Assembly: GCF_001953745.1 (NCBI RefSeq)
Contig: NZ_LWLN01000001.1
Location: 1,364,001 to 1,428,000, forward strand
DNA from: Natrinema saccharevitans
GTDB lineage: Archaea; Halobacteriota; Halobacteria; Halobacteriales; Natrialbaceae
Direction: 5' to 3'
Length of the DNA stretch: 64,000 nucleotides
The notes beneath the pieces were generated by a model, which worked only from the letters and a program-made list of their open reading frames with translations, was not told where the DNA came from and ran no database searches. The translations under genes and the position numbers were made by a program. Within the stretch, counting starts at the first letter, position 1, and each line of letters begins with the position of its first letter. Positions 56,816-64,000 of this stretch are shown piece after piece.

Positions 56816-57928
56816 ATGCACGTCTGCTACCTCATTAATCAGCTTGCTCCCGGCGGAGCACCGACACTTATTCTCGATATTATCAAAAACACAGACGATG
56901 ATGTCACATATACCGTTTGTTACATTGAAGGCGACGACAGTCTCGTGAGTAATCTCGAAAATGCCGGTGCAGAAGTCGTTGATTTCGGTGCAACATTTAA
57001 ATTCGACCCCCGCGCTCTCTATCGGATGGCAAACTTCTTCCGAAACCGAAAATTCGATGTTCTTCATACACACCTCCCGTATGCTCAGACGTTAGGGCGA
57101 CTCGCCAGTCGTATCGGCGACGTTGACGCCGTTGTCAGTACACAGCACAACGTTCCTGAGAACTATCATCCGGTTACGCGAACGCTCGAACGGGCGACGC
57201 GGGGAATAGACGACGCGACCGTTGCTGTTTCTGAAGGTGTTGAACGAGCATTCCGGAACAATTCGCATCGATTCGACGGATCACTCGACGACGGCTGGTG
57301 TACTATTTACAATGGCCTCAACGTCGAAGAGTACAATAAAGCTGTAAAGGAAGCTGACCCGAAGGCAATTTCCGCTGATATTGATCCAGATACAGTCGTA
57401 TATCTCAATATCGCCCGATACGTTCCGGCGAAGGCCCAAACAGATCTTATAGATGCGATGAATATCCTTACAGAGTCAGAACCGAATGCACATCTGTTCG
57501 TTGTCGGATGGGGAGAGGAAGAGAATGCAATTCGGGAGCGAGTATCTGAACATGGACTCGAAGATTCGGTAACCGTGACGGGACGCGTTCCGTCAGTCTA
57601 CGAGTATTATGGGTTCGCAGATGTCTTCGTCTCTTCTTCGATATTCGAAGGTCTTCCTATAACACATCTTGAAGCAATGGCAGCAGAACTCCCGCTCGTA
57701 ACGACTGAGATACCAGGTGTCAAGGAAATGGTCGTTGATGAGAAAACAGGTTATCTTGTTCCACCAGAGTCGCCCGAAAATCTCGCCGATGCGATGAAAC
57801 AACTCGCTGAGAAGGATACTCGCGAAAAGATGGCTGCTGCGGGGTTCAATCGAGTGTCAGAGCTATTTAGCATTGAAGATATCGTTGAGTATCATTTGCA
57901 ACTGTACCGATTGGCCATTGAATCATGA
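56816..57928 (+). CDS. Family 4 glycosyltransferase
   Basis: A 370-residue GT-B enzyme. MHVCYLINQLAPGGAPTLIL begins the acceptor domain with the glycine-rich GGA motif, VLHTHLPYAQTLGRLAS and VSTQHNVPENYHP follow; the donor domain has LNIARYVPAKAQTDLIDAM, LFVVGWGEEENAIRERV, VTVTGRVPSVYEYYGFADVF and the E-x7-E segment SSIFEGLPITHLEAMAAELP. Donor and linkage unknown. First gene of the plus-strand half of the island, 73 bases before the membrane protein. Confidence 0.92.
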   Translation: MHVCYLINQLAPGGAPTLILDIIKNTDDDVTYTVCYIEGDDSLVSNLENAGAEVVDFGATFKFDPRALYRMANFFRNRKFDVLHTHLPYAQTLGRLASRIGDVDAVVSTQHNVPENYHPVTRTLERATRGIDDATVAVSEGVERAFRNNSHRFDGSLDDGWCTIYNGLNVEEYNKAVKEADPKAISADIDPDTVVYLNIARYVPAKAQTDLIDAMNILTESEPNAHLFVVGWGEEENAIRERVSEHGLEDSVTVTGRVPSVYEYYGFADVFVSSSIFEGLPITHLEAMAAELPLVTTEIPGVKEMVVDEKTGYLVPPESPENLADAMKQLAEKDTREKMAAAGFNRVSELFSIEDIVEYHLQLYRLAIES

Positions 57929-58001
57929 AATCCATAACATCGAATACTATCTCACGCACACCGTATAGGGAATCCACGGATCAAAGGTTAGAATCATAGT
58001 T

Positions 58002-59132
58002 ATGAAATATTGGTCGAAACACGATACAATTGTTGTCTTCTTCGTGGCGCTCTTCATTCGTTTGATATCTGTCTTGATTACGACGATAACATCGCTGAAT
58101 GTCTATTCACAGGCTGATGCAAACCATTTCGCAATTCACGCTGAGTGGATCGCGACTACAGTTCTCAGTGGATCAATTCCACCGTTAAACTTCGACGATA
58201 TCTACCACGTGTGGGGTGCTATGCTCTCTCCGTTCTGGATCATACCGGGCCCGAGTCGGATCTATGCTCGAGTTGGAATAGCAATTCTTGGCGCAATTGC
58301 GGTCTATAATGTCTACATAATAGTACGTCACTATCATTCTAGATATGCAGGCGTACTAGCAGTTCTTCCGATGCTCTTCTACCCGAGTTTTTTATTCCTT
58401 CACGCAGCGATCCTTCGAGAAGCTATGATTCTATTTGGATTGACGAGTGCTGCGAGACTGCTTCTAACTCCAAGTCCGAAATTGAATACGATCTCGACAT
58501 ACACGCTAGCAGCGTTCTTCATATCTATTGCGACTATTCTACGAGATGATAACTTGCCGGTCTATCTGTTGGTTCTCGTTATCGCTGCGTTCCTCGTATT
58601 GAAGCCGTGGCAACGGTACAAGAAACTCACAGCGACAGCGGTTGGAATCGGTACGGCAACGGCACTGGCCGTCATAGTCATTTACGGACGTCAAATGCTC
58701 GAATACTTTATCTATCTCCGTCAAGCACGTTCCCGTGGCCGAACCGGGTATTTAGGATCGGTTCTTCCAGATACACTTCCTCCAGCGATTGCGTTTAGCT
58801 GGGTCGGTGCGATGTACTTCTTGTTTACCCCGTTCCCTTGGATGATATCCCATAGTATGGATTTCGTAATACTGGGTGAGAGTATAACGAATCTCATCTA
58901 TGCGGTAGCAGCGATCTCTGGCGCTCGAATTCTCGCCAAGAAAACGCTGGCAGGGACGGTAGCTTTAATCTTAGGTATTGTTGTCGGGACATTGTTATAT
59001 GGCCTTGGAACCGTTAACGTTGGAACGGCAGTACGGCATCGACAGATGGTTCTCTGGGCAATCTTCTTGCTTGGGGGTATCGGAATCGCACAATACATCT
59101 GCATCCGGATGAGTAGTATTCAGCACTCATGA
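58002..59132 (+). CDS. Polytopic membrane protein, GT-C or polymerase-like
   Basis: A 376-residue protein with about nine to ten membrane helices. The first loop after helix 1 has YSQADANHFAIHAEWIATTV, with DAN where GT-C enzymes have their catalytic D/E-x-D, and the loop ILREAMILFGLT is typical of ArnT/PMT-like or oligosaccharide-polymerase-type proteins. I cannot decide between glycosyltransferase (GT39-like) and a repeat-unit polymerase. Its stop overlaps the sulfatase ATG by four bases (ATGA), and so the two are translationally coupled. Confidence 0.65.
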   Translation: MKYWSKHDTIVVFFVALFIRLISVLITTITSLNVYSQADANHFAIHAEWIATTVLSGSIPPLNFDDIYHVWGAMLSPFWIIPGPSRIYARVGIAILGAIAVYNVYIIVRHYHSRYAGVLAVLPMLFYPSFLFLHAAILREAMILFGLTSAARLLLTPSPKLNTISTYTLAAFFISIATILRDDNLPVYLLVLVIAAFLVLKPWQRYKKLTATAVGIGTATALAVIVIYGRQMLEYFIYLRQARSRGRTGYLGSVLPDTLPPAIAFSWVGAMYFLFTPFPWMISHSMDFVILGESITNLIYAVAAISGARILAKKTLAGTVALILGIVVGTLLYGLGTVNVGTAVRHRQMVLWAIFLLGGIGIAQYICIRMSSIQHS

Positions 59133-60589
59133 ACCGAAACGTTGCTGTCATCGTTATGGACACGATGCGAGCTTCTAGTGTCGATTCTGTCTCTCTTGGT
59201 TCAGGGTCATTCGCGTCACTTGATGAGAATCATGATAAGATAGTGAACATCAACAATGCTTTTACGTCTGCACCTTGGACTCTCCCCTCTCACGCTTCTC
59301 TGTTCACTGGAACCACCCCCTCGAAACATGGGGCCCATGCTGGCCATAAACAGCTCAATGATACCCACACAACATTAGCAGAAGTCCTCGCAAATGAGGG
59401 CTATGAGACCGTCGCCGTATCGAATAACACCTGGGTCAGTGAGGAGTTCGGCTTCAATCAGGGGTTCGAGACCTTCTACAAGACATGGCAGTACGTCCAG
59501 TCGGACACCGATCTCGGTAAGATCTCACAGACTTACGATGGATTCAACATGTTATGGGAAGCGACAAAAACCGTCTTCAAAGGCAATCCCGTAACTAATG
59601 TTACAAACGCAATTTATGGTCAGTTCTTTCGGCGAGCGAACGACGATGGGGCTACCCGCACTAACAAGTGGATAAAGAATTGGCTCACCAGTAGAGATGA
59701 CTCCCGCCCGTTTTTCCTGTTTGTCAATTATCTCGAACCTCACCTTGAGTACCGCCCCCCAAAAGCACACGCTGAAGAACACCTGCCTGAAGGCGTTACC
59801 TACGAGGAGGCGATGGAAGTATCTCAAGACGCCTGGGGCTATATTGCTGGCAGAGTTGAACTGTCCCGCGAGGACTTCGAAGTCCTCCGTGCGCTCTACC
59901 GAGCAGAAATAGCTTATCTTGAAGAGAAGATTGAGGAGGTCATTGACCTTCTGAAAGCAGTGAACGAGTGGGAAGAGACGCTGTTCATCCTCACGAGCGA
60001 TCACGGTGAGAACATCGGCGACCACAACCTGATGGATCATCAGTATGCACTTTACGATACCCTGCTACACGTCCCGCTTTACGTCCGTGACAGTTCCTTC
60101 GAAGACTGCGAAATAGACGATATCGTTCAACTCATTGATATTCCTCCGACAATTCTGGACATCCTTGACATCGACGCCTCTGATGCACGCGAACAGTTCC
60201 AAGGAATCTCCTTTTATCCCGATGCTGATGAAACCCGCAAGTACGCTGTCGCTGAATACATGGCACCACAACCGTCGATGGATGCTCTGGAAACAAAAAT
60301 TGGAGATCTATCCGAACATGTCTACGACTACGATCGATCGCTCCGGTCAATCCGTACAGACCAGTATAAATACATTCGTGGATCTGATGGCTCGCAAGAA
60401 CTTTATGATATCCAGCGTGATCCCCAGGAACGAAACGACCTTACAGCATCCAAAGAGGATATTGTCGGTCAGTTTGATGCGACGCTTGACGAATGGCTCA
60501 ACTCATTCGAACAAACTGAAGACACAGATAGTGTATCGATGGACGAAGATACGAAATCCCGACTCGAAGACCTAGGGTATTTACAATAA
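59129..60589 (+). CDS. Sulfatase-family enzyme
   Basis: A 486-residue type I sulfatase-fold protein. NVAVIVMDTMRASSVDSVSL gives the first metal Asp; PWTLPSHASLFTGTTPSKHG is the active-site segment, where Cys/Ser-x-Pro-x-Arg is replaced by Thr-Leu-Pro-Ser-His, so formylglycine formation at a Cys is not possible and a Thr nucleophile, as in phosphoethanolamine transferase-like or phosphatase relatives, is more likely. FILTSDHGENIGDHNLMDHQ is the DHG metal site. The C-terminus ends KSRLEDLGYLQ. It may act on sulfate or phosphate groups of the surface glycan. AT-rich codons. Confidence 0.85.
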   Translation: MNRNVAVIVMDTMRASSVDSVSLGSGSFASLDENHDKIVNINNAFTSAPWTLPSHASLFTGTTPSKHGAHAGHKQLNDTHTTLAEVLANEGYETVAVSNNTWVSEEFGFNQGFETFYKTWQYVQSDTDLGKISQTYDGFNMLWEATKTVFKGNPVTNVTNAIYGQFFRRANDDGATRTNKWIKNWLTSRDDSRPFFLFVNYLEPHLEYRPPKAHAEEHLPEGVTYEEAMEVSQDAWGYIAGRVELSREDFEVLRALYRAEIAYLEEKIEEVIDLLKAVNEWEETLFILTSDHGENIGDHNLMDHQYALYDTLLHVPLYVRDSSFEDCEIDDIVQLIDIPPTILDILDIDASDAREQFQGISFYPDADETRKYAVAEYMAPQPSMDALETKIGDLSEHVYDYDRSLRSIRTDQYKYIRGSDGSQELYDIQRDPQERNDLTASKEDIVGQFDATLDEWLNSFEQTEDTDSVSMDEDTKSRLEDLGYLQ

Positions 60590-60603
60590 TTCTAGTGTAG
60601 CAC

Positions 60604-61998
60604 TCACACCTTACTAATTACTGCCCTGAACTTTCCGGAAGACGTCTTCGGGATTTCATCAAGTAATTTCACTTCGACGGAAATATCTTCGCCAACACGG
60701 TCTTTCAGTTTTTCCGTAACGAGATCAGCCTGATCGTCAGTATACCCATCGCCTGGAACGATCCGTAATACGAATTCGTCAACGGATTCCTGGACGATCT
60801 GAGACTCTTCAATGCCTTCGGCGTATTTGAAAACATTATAACTCAACATCGGGATCCGTCGGCCATCTGCTGTGATCACCACTTCGTCTTCTCGCCCGAT
60901 AATTTCCTCGATAACGGGCGTATTCCAACCGCAGTCACACGCTTCATACCGCGGCGGACCTCGTGCCATATCACCGATACGGTACCGGATCAACGGCATC
61001 GCTTTGTTGTTCAGTCCCGTCAATACCAGTTCGCCAATTTCCCCCTCCGTAACCGGTTCCCCGTCCTCATCGAGAACTTCTACGATTCCAATCTCCGGAT
61101 TGACGTGCCAGTTTCCGTTCGGACACTCCGTAATGAGGGCAGCACTCTCGGTCGACCCATACTGGTTGTACACCTGCGTCGAGAATCCCTCTTCGATCAA
61201 CTCTCGATCCTCCTCTCGAAGTGTTTCAGCTGTCGGGAACGCAGCAGGGATGCGAATGTCTCGATTCGTCTCGAGAGCCCGCTGTGCACAATAACTAATT
61301 GAGGAAGGATAGCCGTCGATATAGTCCGGTTGGAACTGTTCGATCTCGTCGAGATAGTCGTCGACAGTGTTTTCTCCGAGATGGTAGCTAGACATGAGAT
61401 AACGGTTGTTCGCTCGGTCATAGCGGCCGTATGGACCGGTCGTCTCCCCTGTCGGGACGATTTTGTTACCTGTAAACGACAATCGTCGGTCTCCATAACG
61501 AACCCCGCCGCGTCGGTAAAATCGGTTCATCGCTGCCCAGTACTTCCGCTGTGACTCGAGCGTATGGTACGTCGTCTTCGGCGTCCCCGTGGTCCCGCTC
61601 GTGCTATGACTAATACAGTCAGAGAGATCGACTATATTCGATACGAGACTTTTCGGTTGAGATTTAATCGTTTCGCCCGACAGAAACGGTAACCCATCCA
61701 TTTGATCTTCTGGTGGCCGACTCGTATCTAACTCGAACTCGTTCGGTAGAGTTTGATAGTGCTCCGTTGTCTCTCTAGCGAGTGAGACTATGTGAGAAAG
61801 TTTCTTGTGTTGATGTTCAATCCAGAACGATTTGTCTTCCCACTGCTGTCTAGCATAGCTCTCTGATAACTTTTGGAATGAAGAGTTGTACCGCTGGTAT
61901 CGGATTCGCGCTCCAAGCACAGAAATTGCGCCAGATTGGAGAAAAGCCGGAGATGCTGCATATATATGTTGCAATACCGAGTTACTCTGAAGACCCAT
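60604..61998 (-). CDS. CapK-like adenylate-forming enzyme (phenylacetate-CoA ligase family)
   Basis: A 464-residue AMP-forming ligase of the PaaK/CapK group. Core motifs: CISHSTSGTTGTPKTTYHTL (P-loop A3), YNQYGSTESAALITECPNG (A5), MPLIRYRIGDMARG (A7-A8) and KTSSGKFRAVISKV (A10 Lys). CapK-like proteins recur in capsule and O-antigen loci, probably activating an acyl or amino acid for glycan decoration. Start: ATG 61998 has TTTAAAAT about 28 bases upstream on this strand (62022-62029); the longer ATG 62022 overlaps that box. It is convergent with the sulfatase gene, 14 bases apart. Confidence 0.87.
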   Translation of the reverse strand: MGLQSNSVLQHIYAASPAFLQSGAISVLGARIRYQRYNSSFQKLSESYARQQWEDKSFWIEHQHKKLSHIVSLARETTEHYQTLPNEFELDTSRPPEDQMDGLPFLSGETIKSQPKSLVSNIVDLSDCISHSTSGTTGTPKTTYHTLESQRKYWAAMNRFYRRGGVRYGDRRLSFTGNKIVPTGETTGPYGRYDRANNRYLMSSYHLGENTVDDYLDEIEQFQPDYIDGYPSSISYCAQRALETNRDIRIPAAFPTAETLREEDRELIEEGFSTQVYNQYGSTESAALITECPNGNWHVNPEIGIVEVLDEDGEPVTEGEIGELVLTGLNNKAMPLIRYRIGDMARGPPRYEACDCGWNTPVIEEIIGREDEVVITADGRRIPMLSYNVFKYAEGIEESQIVQESVDEFVLRIVPGDGYTDDQADLVTEKLKDRVGEDISVEVKLLDEIPKTSSGKFRAVISKV

Positions 61999-62065
61999 AC
62001 CGTGGCGTAGTGACTCTCGCATTTAAAATCGACGACATCCGAATCAATCTCGAGACGGTCTTTGA

Positions 62066-62161
62066 GAAGCATTTGGCAGCTTTGAATACCCAATTGACAC
62101 GTATGGGTTCATGAATAGTGATACAATAGAACGACTCGAGGACCTGGGTTACCTTCAGTAG
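62066..62161 (+). pseudogene. Orphan C-terminal tail of a sulfatase-type gene
   Basis: The frame ending TAG 62159-62161 reads MNSDTIERLEDLGYLQ. The last ten residues are nearly the same as the end of the 59129-60589 sulfatase (KSRLEDLGYLQ) and like the 55834 protein (EERLKDLGYK). Upstream of about 62066 the frame is stopped, so the rest of the gene is gone. It lies exactly at the AT-rich/GC-rich boundary. Confidence 0.65.
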
Positions 62162-63246
62162 GCGATCGAGCGGAGGTGCTCGGTCGTCCGTTCGACGGTC
62201 GTCCGCCACGCGTAGTCGTCGTCGAGACCCGGGACCCGCTCGTCCGTTCCGAGCCACTCGGTGACCTGCGCCGCGATCGACTCGCCGGCGTCGATATCGA
62301 CCAGCGAACCCCGACCGGCGACCAGGTCCTCGAGTTGGTCGAGCTGCGAGCAGACGACCGGCAGTCCCGAACTGACGGCCTCGAGGACCGTCCGCGGGAC
62401 GCCCTCCGCTCGGCTCGGAAGCACGAGCGCGTCCCCGCTGCGGTAGATCTTGGGCATCTCGTCGTAGGGTACGTGGCCCAGAAAGTGGACCGAGTCGTCG
62501 ATATCCAACTCTCGAGCGAGTGCCTCGAGGTCGTCCCGCAACGGCCCGTCACCGCACAGATAGAGGTGAGCGTCGGGGTATTCCCGCTGGATCCGCGGCA
62601 ACGCCTCGAGCGCCACTGATGGGCGTTTGCCGTCCACTAATCGACCGACGAAGAGGACGACCGGACTCGTCTCGTCGATCGATGCGCTCGGCTCCCCCTC
62701 GGGGGTGAACCGCTCCGTATCGATCCCGTTCGAGACGACGTCGATCCGACTCGAGACGCCGAACTCCCGTACTCGCTCCCGATCCGTGTCAGTATAACAG
62801 AACACCACGTCGGCCTGATCGAACGTCCACCGACCGAGCGTTCGCAGGTACAGCCGGAAGACGTTCTCGGGGGCGCTTTGCGAGTAGAGGCCGTGGTTCG
62901 TAATCGCCAGCGGGAGATCTCCGAAACGGCGTTTCAGTGCCGCCAGATTCGTTGAGAAGTACAGGTGCGAGTGAGCGTGGACGACATCGAACGCGTCGGC
63001 CGTCGCCAGATAGTTGGCGACGCCGGGGCTGATGTCGTTCCCCAGCAACGTCGCCGCCGGATCGTACCGGACCACCGTATACCCGTCCCGGGTTTCGACG
63101 TGGGGGAGGTCGGGATCCGACCGCACCGTTAGGACGGTCACGTCGTGACCCATCGCCGCCTGATCGCGACTCATCGCGTGGACGTGATACTGTCCACCGC
63201 CCTTCGTATCGGGATAGAGTTTCTGTGCGACGCGAAGAATACGCAT
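62155..63246 (-). CDS. Family 4 glycosyltransferase
   Basis: A 363-residue GT-B enzyme. MRILRVAQKLYPDTKGGGQY holds the glycine-rich acceptor loop; VVHAHSHLYFSTNLAALKRR and ITNHGLYSQSAPENV follow; the donor domain has VVLFVGRLVDGKRPSVALEA, LYLCGDGPLRDDLEALAREL, VHFLGHVPYDEMPKIYRSGD and the E-x7-E segment RAEGVPRTVLEAVSSGLPVV. GC-rich, unlike the island next to it, so it belongs to the stable flank. Its stop overlaps the orphan sulfatase tail by seven bases. Donor and acceptor unknown. Confidence 0.92.
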   Translation of the reverse strand: MRILRVAQKLYPDTKGGGQYHVHAMSRDQAAMGHDVTVLTVRSDPDLPHVETRDGYTVVRYDPAATLLGNDISPGVANYLATADAFDVVHAHSHLYFSTNLAALKRRFGDLPLAITNHGLYSQSAPENVFRLYLRTLGRWTFDQADVVFCYTDTDRERVREFGVSSRIDVVSNGIDTERFTPEGEPSASIDETSPVVLFVGRLVDGKRPSVALEALPRIQREYPDAHLYLCGDGPLRDDLEALARELDIDDSVHFLGHVPYDEMPKIYRSGDALVLPSRAEGVPRTVLEAVSSGLPVVCSQLDQLEDLVAGRGSLVDIDAGESIAAQVTEWLGTDERVPGLDDDYAWRTTVERTTEHLRSIAY

Positions 63247-63335
63247 TCGTTAGGGAGTCTAAATCGAACACGTATGAGTATGCTGATCTATTATAACCTA
63301 GTCCAAACATTTATAATTAATTTCTTTGCGGAAGG

Positions 63336-63342
63336 TTATAAA
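63336..63342 (+). promoter_or_regulatory. TATA box before the epimerase gene
   Basis: TTATAAA in an AT-rich stretch (63280-63345), about 63 bases before ATG 63402. Transcripts from it would have a leader of roughly 35-40 bases. The same AT-rich region may serve the divergent glycosyltransferase gene. Confidence 0.5.
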
Positions 63343-63401
63343 GCGGTCGCGCATAGGCCGGAACGGTTAAGCGGGTGTATTCATAGAGAGAAGAATAGTT
63401 A

Positions 63402-64000
63402 ATGCGCATACTCGTAACTGGAGGATGCGGTTTTATCGGCTCTCATCTGGTTGATTTCGTGCTCGAGAGAACGAATCACGACATCGTGGTTCTCGATAAC
63501 TTCTCGACGGGAACGAAAACCAACTTGCCGGACTCGGATCGACTCGAGGTCGTCGATGGCGATGTCTGTGACGACCGAGTGGTCTCGAAACAGGTCGGCC
63601 GCGCGGATACCGTGTACCACCTCGCGGCCGCCGTCGGCGTCCAGAAGATCATCGATTCACCGCTTGACTCCCTGCGGACGAACCTACGCGGAACCGAACT
63701 GGTACTCGAGACCGCAGCCGAAGACGAAACGCAGGTGTTTATCGCGTCGTCGTCCGAGGTGTACGGGAAGTCCGAAGCGGTTCCGTTCGCGGAGTCGGAC
63801 GACCGAGTGCTCGGTCCGACTGAGAGCCTCCGCTGGAGTTACGCCTCCGCAAAGGCAGTCGACGAGGCGTTGGCGCTCGCGTACAACCGGAAACGCGAGC
63901 TCCCCGTTGTCGTCGGACGGTACTTCAACATCGTCGGCCCACGTCAGACGGGCCAGTACGGGATGGTCATCCCGACGTTCGTCGAGCAAGCGCTTACAGG
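63402..64000 (+). CDS. NAD-dependent nucleotide-sugar epimerase/dehydratase, truncated by window
   Basis: About 199 codons of an extended-SDR nucleotide-sugar enzyme are visible; it runs off the right edge. MRILVTGGCGFIGSHLVDFV is the NAD-binding GxxGxxG, VVLDNFSTG the ribose-binding Asp, HLAAAVGVQKIIDSP and IASSSEVYGKSEAVPF the catalytic Ser/Thr region, and WSYASAKAVDEALAL the YxxxK. GRYFNIVGPRQTGQYG follows. Relatives include UDP-glucose/GlcNAc 4-epimerases and UDP-glucuronate decarboxylases; the reaction cannot be fixed from this part. It fits the surface-glycan theme of the region. Confidence 0.9.
   Translation, partial: MRILVTGGCGFIGSHLVDFVLERTNHDIVVLDNFSTGTKTNLPDSDRLEVVDGDVCDDRVVSKQVGRADTVYHLAAAVGVQKIIDSPLDSLRTNLRGTELVLETAAEDETQVFIASSSEVYGKSEAVPFAESDDRVLGPTESLRWSYASAKAVDEALALAYNRKRELPVVVGRYFNIVGPRQTGQYGMVIPTFVEQALT

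Noticed and set aside
1-64000. CRISPR array, rRNA genes, insertion sequences or replication origin
   Set aside because: I looked for regularly spaced direct repeats, rRNA signatures, transposase motifs with inverted ends and Orc1/Cdc6 genes with repeat clusters, and found none that I could support.

Overview
The window looks like chromosomal DNA of an extremely halophilic archaeon (class Halobacteria; a Natrialbales genus such as Natrinema or Haloterrigena is my inference). The evidence is high GC with strong G/C third positions, very acidic proteins, many start codons about 25-29 bases after a TATA-like element (leaderless transcripts), and archaeal families throughout: Spt5/SecE, TFS, aMBF1, beta-RFAP synthase, AglB-like STT3, PolX-PHP, RibL.

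1-13,000 is housekeeping: a winged-helix/GNAT fusion cut by the window edge, regulators, a MutY-type glycosylase, a MaoC-like protein, an S1-OB-DHH phosphoesterase, a JAMM protease beside FAD synthase, ilvD, a family 2 glycosyltransferase and beta-RFAP synthase. A small AT-rich lipoprotein gene (13,107) interrupts it. 13,755-21,600 carries information-processing genes: a KaiC-like ATPase without the Walker A lysine, a coiled-coil zinc-ribbon protein, TFS, a second winged-helix/GNAT fusion, DinB, a J-domain membrane protein, aMBF1 and an AlaX-type editing protein. 21,690-28,482 has two paralogous sugar-acid dehydratases, a Tat-exported HtrA protease, secE-spt5, a frameshifted lipase relic and a PHP protein. 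29,449-41,150 holds Mut7-C, PolX, a DUF5788-like protein, a zinc-finger rhomboid, endonuclease V, an SDR, an HNH protein, a citramalate/isopropylmalate synthase, a large iron-sulfur subunit, and tRNA-Ser(CGA) with a second copy of its 3' end 140 bases away.

41,256-64,000 turns to carbon entry and surface glycans. PEP carboxylase is followed by GlmU-like and GlmS (UDP-GlcNAc-type precursors), UppP-like lipid-PP phosphatase and an AglB-like oligosaccharyltransferase. After a scarred stretch (51,165-52,050) of broken regulator genes comes a clearly AT-richer island (about 52,060-62,100): a flippase, FkbM methyltransferase, glycosyltransferases, two alkaline-phosphatase/sulfatase-fold enzymes, a multi-spanning membrane protein and a CapK-like adenylate-forming enzyme. 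At about 62,110 GC-rich sequence resumes with an orphan sulfatase tail, another glycosyltransferase and a nucleotide-sugar epimerase. The simplest reading is a cell-surface (S-layer or lipid-linked) glycan locus with stable precursor and transferase genes flanking an exchangeable cassette.

The least expected signal is a set of short perfect hairpins (7-8 bp stems, 3-base loops) sitting in frame inside three unrelated genes (PolX, the HNH protein, AglB). Two of them share a double-hairpin layout with an identical TGCTC spacer core, resembling a haloarchaeal counterpart of bacterial protein-coding palindromic elements.
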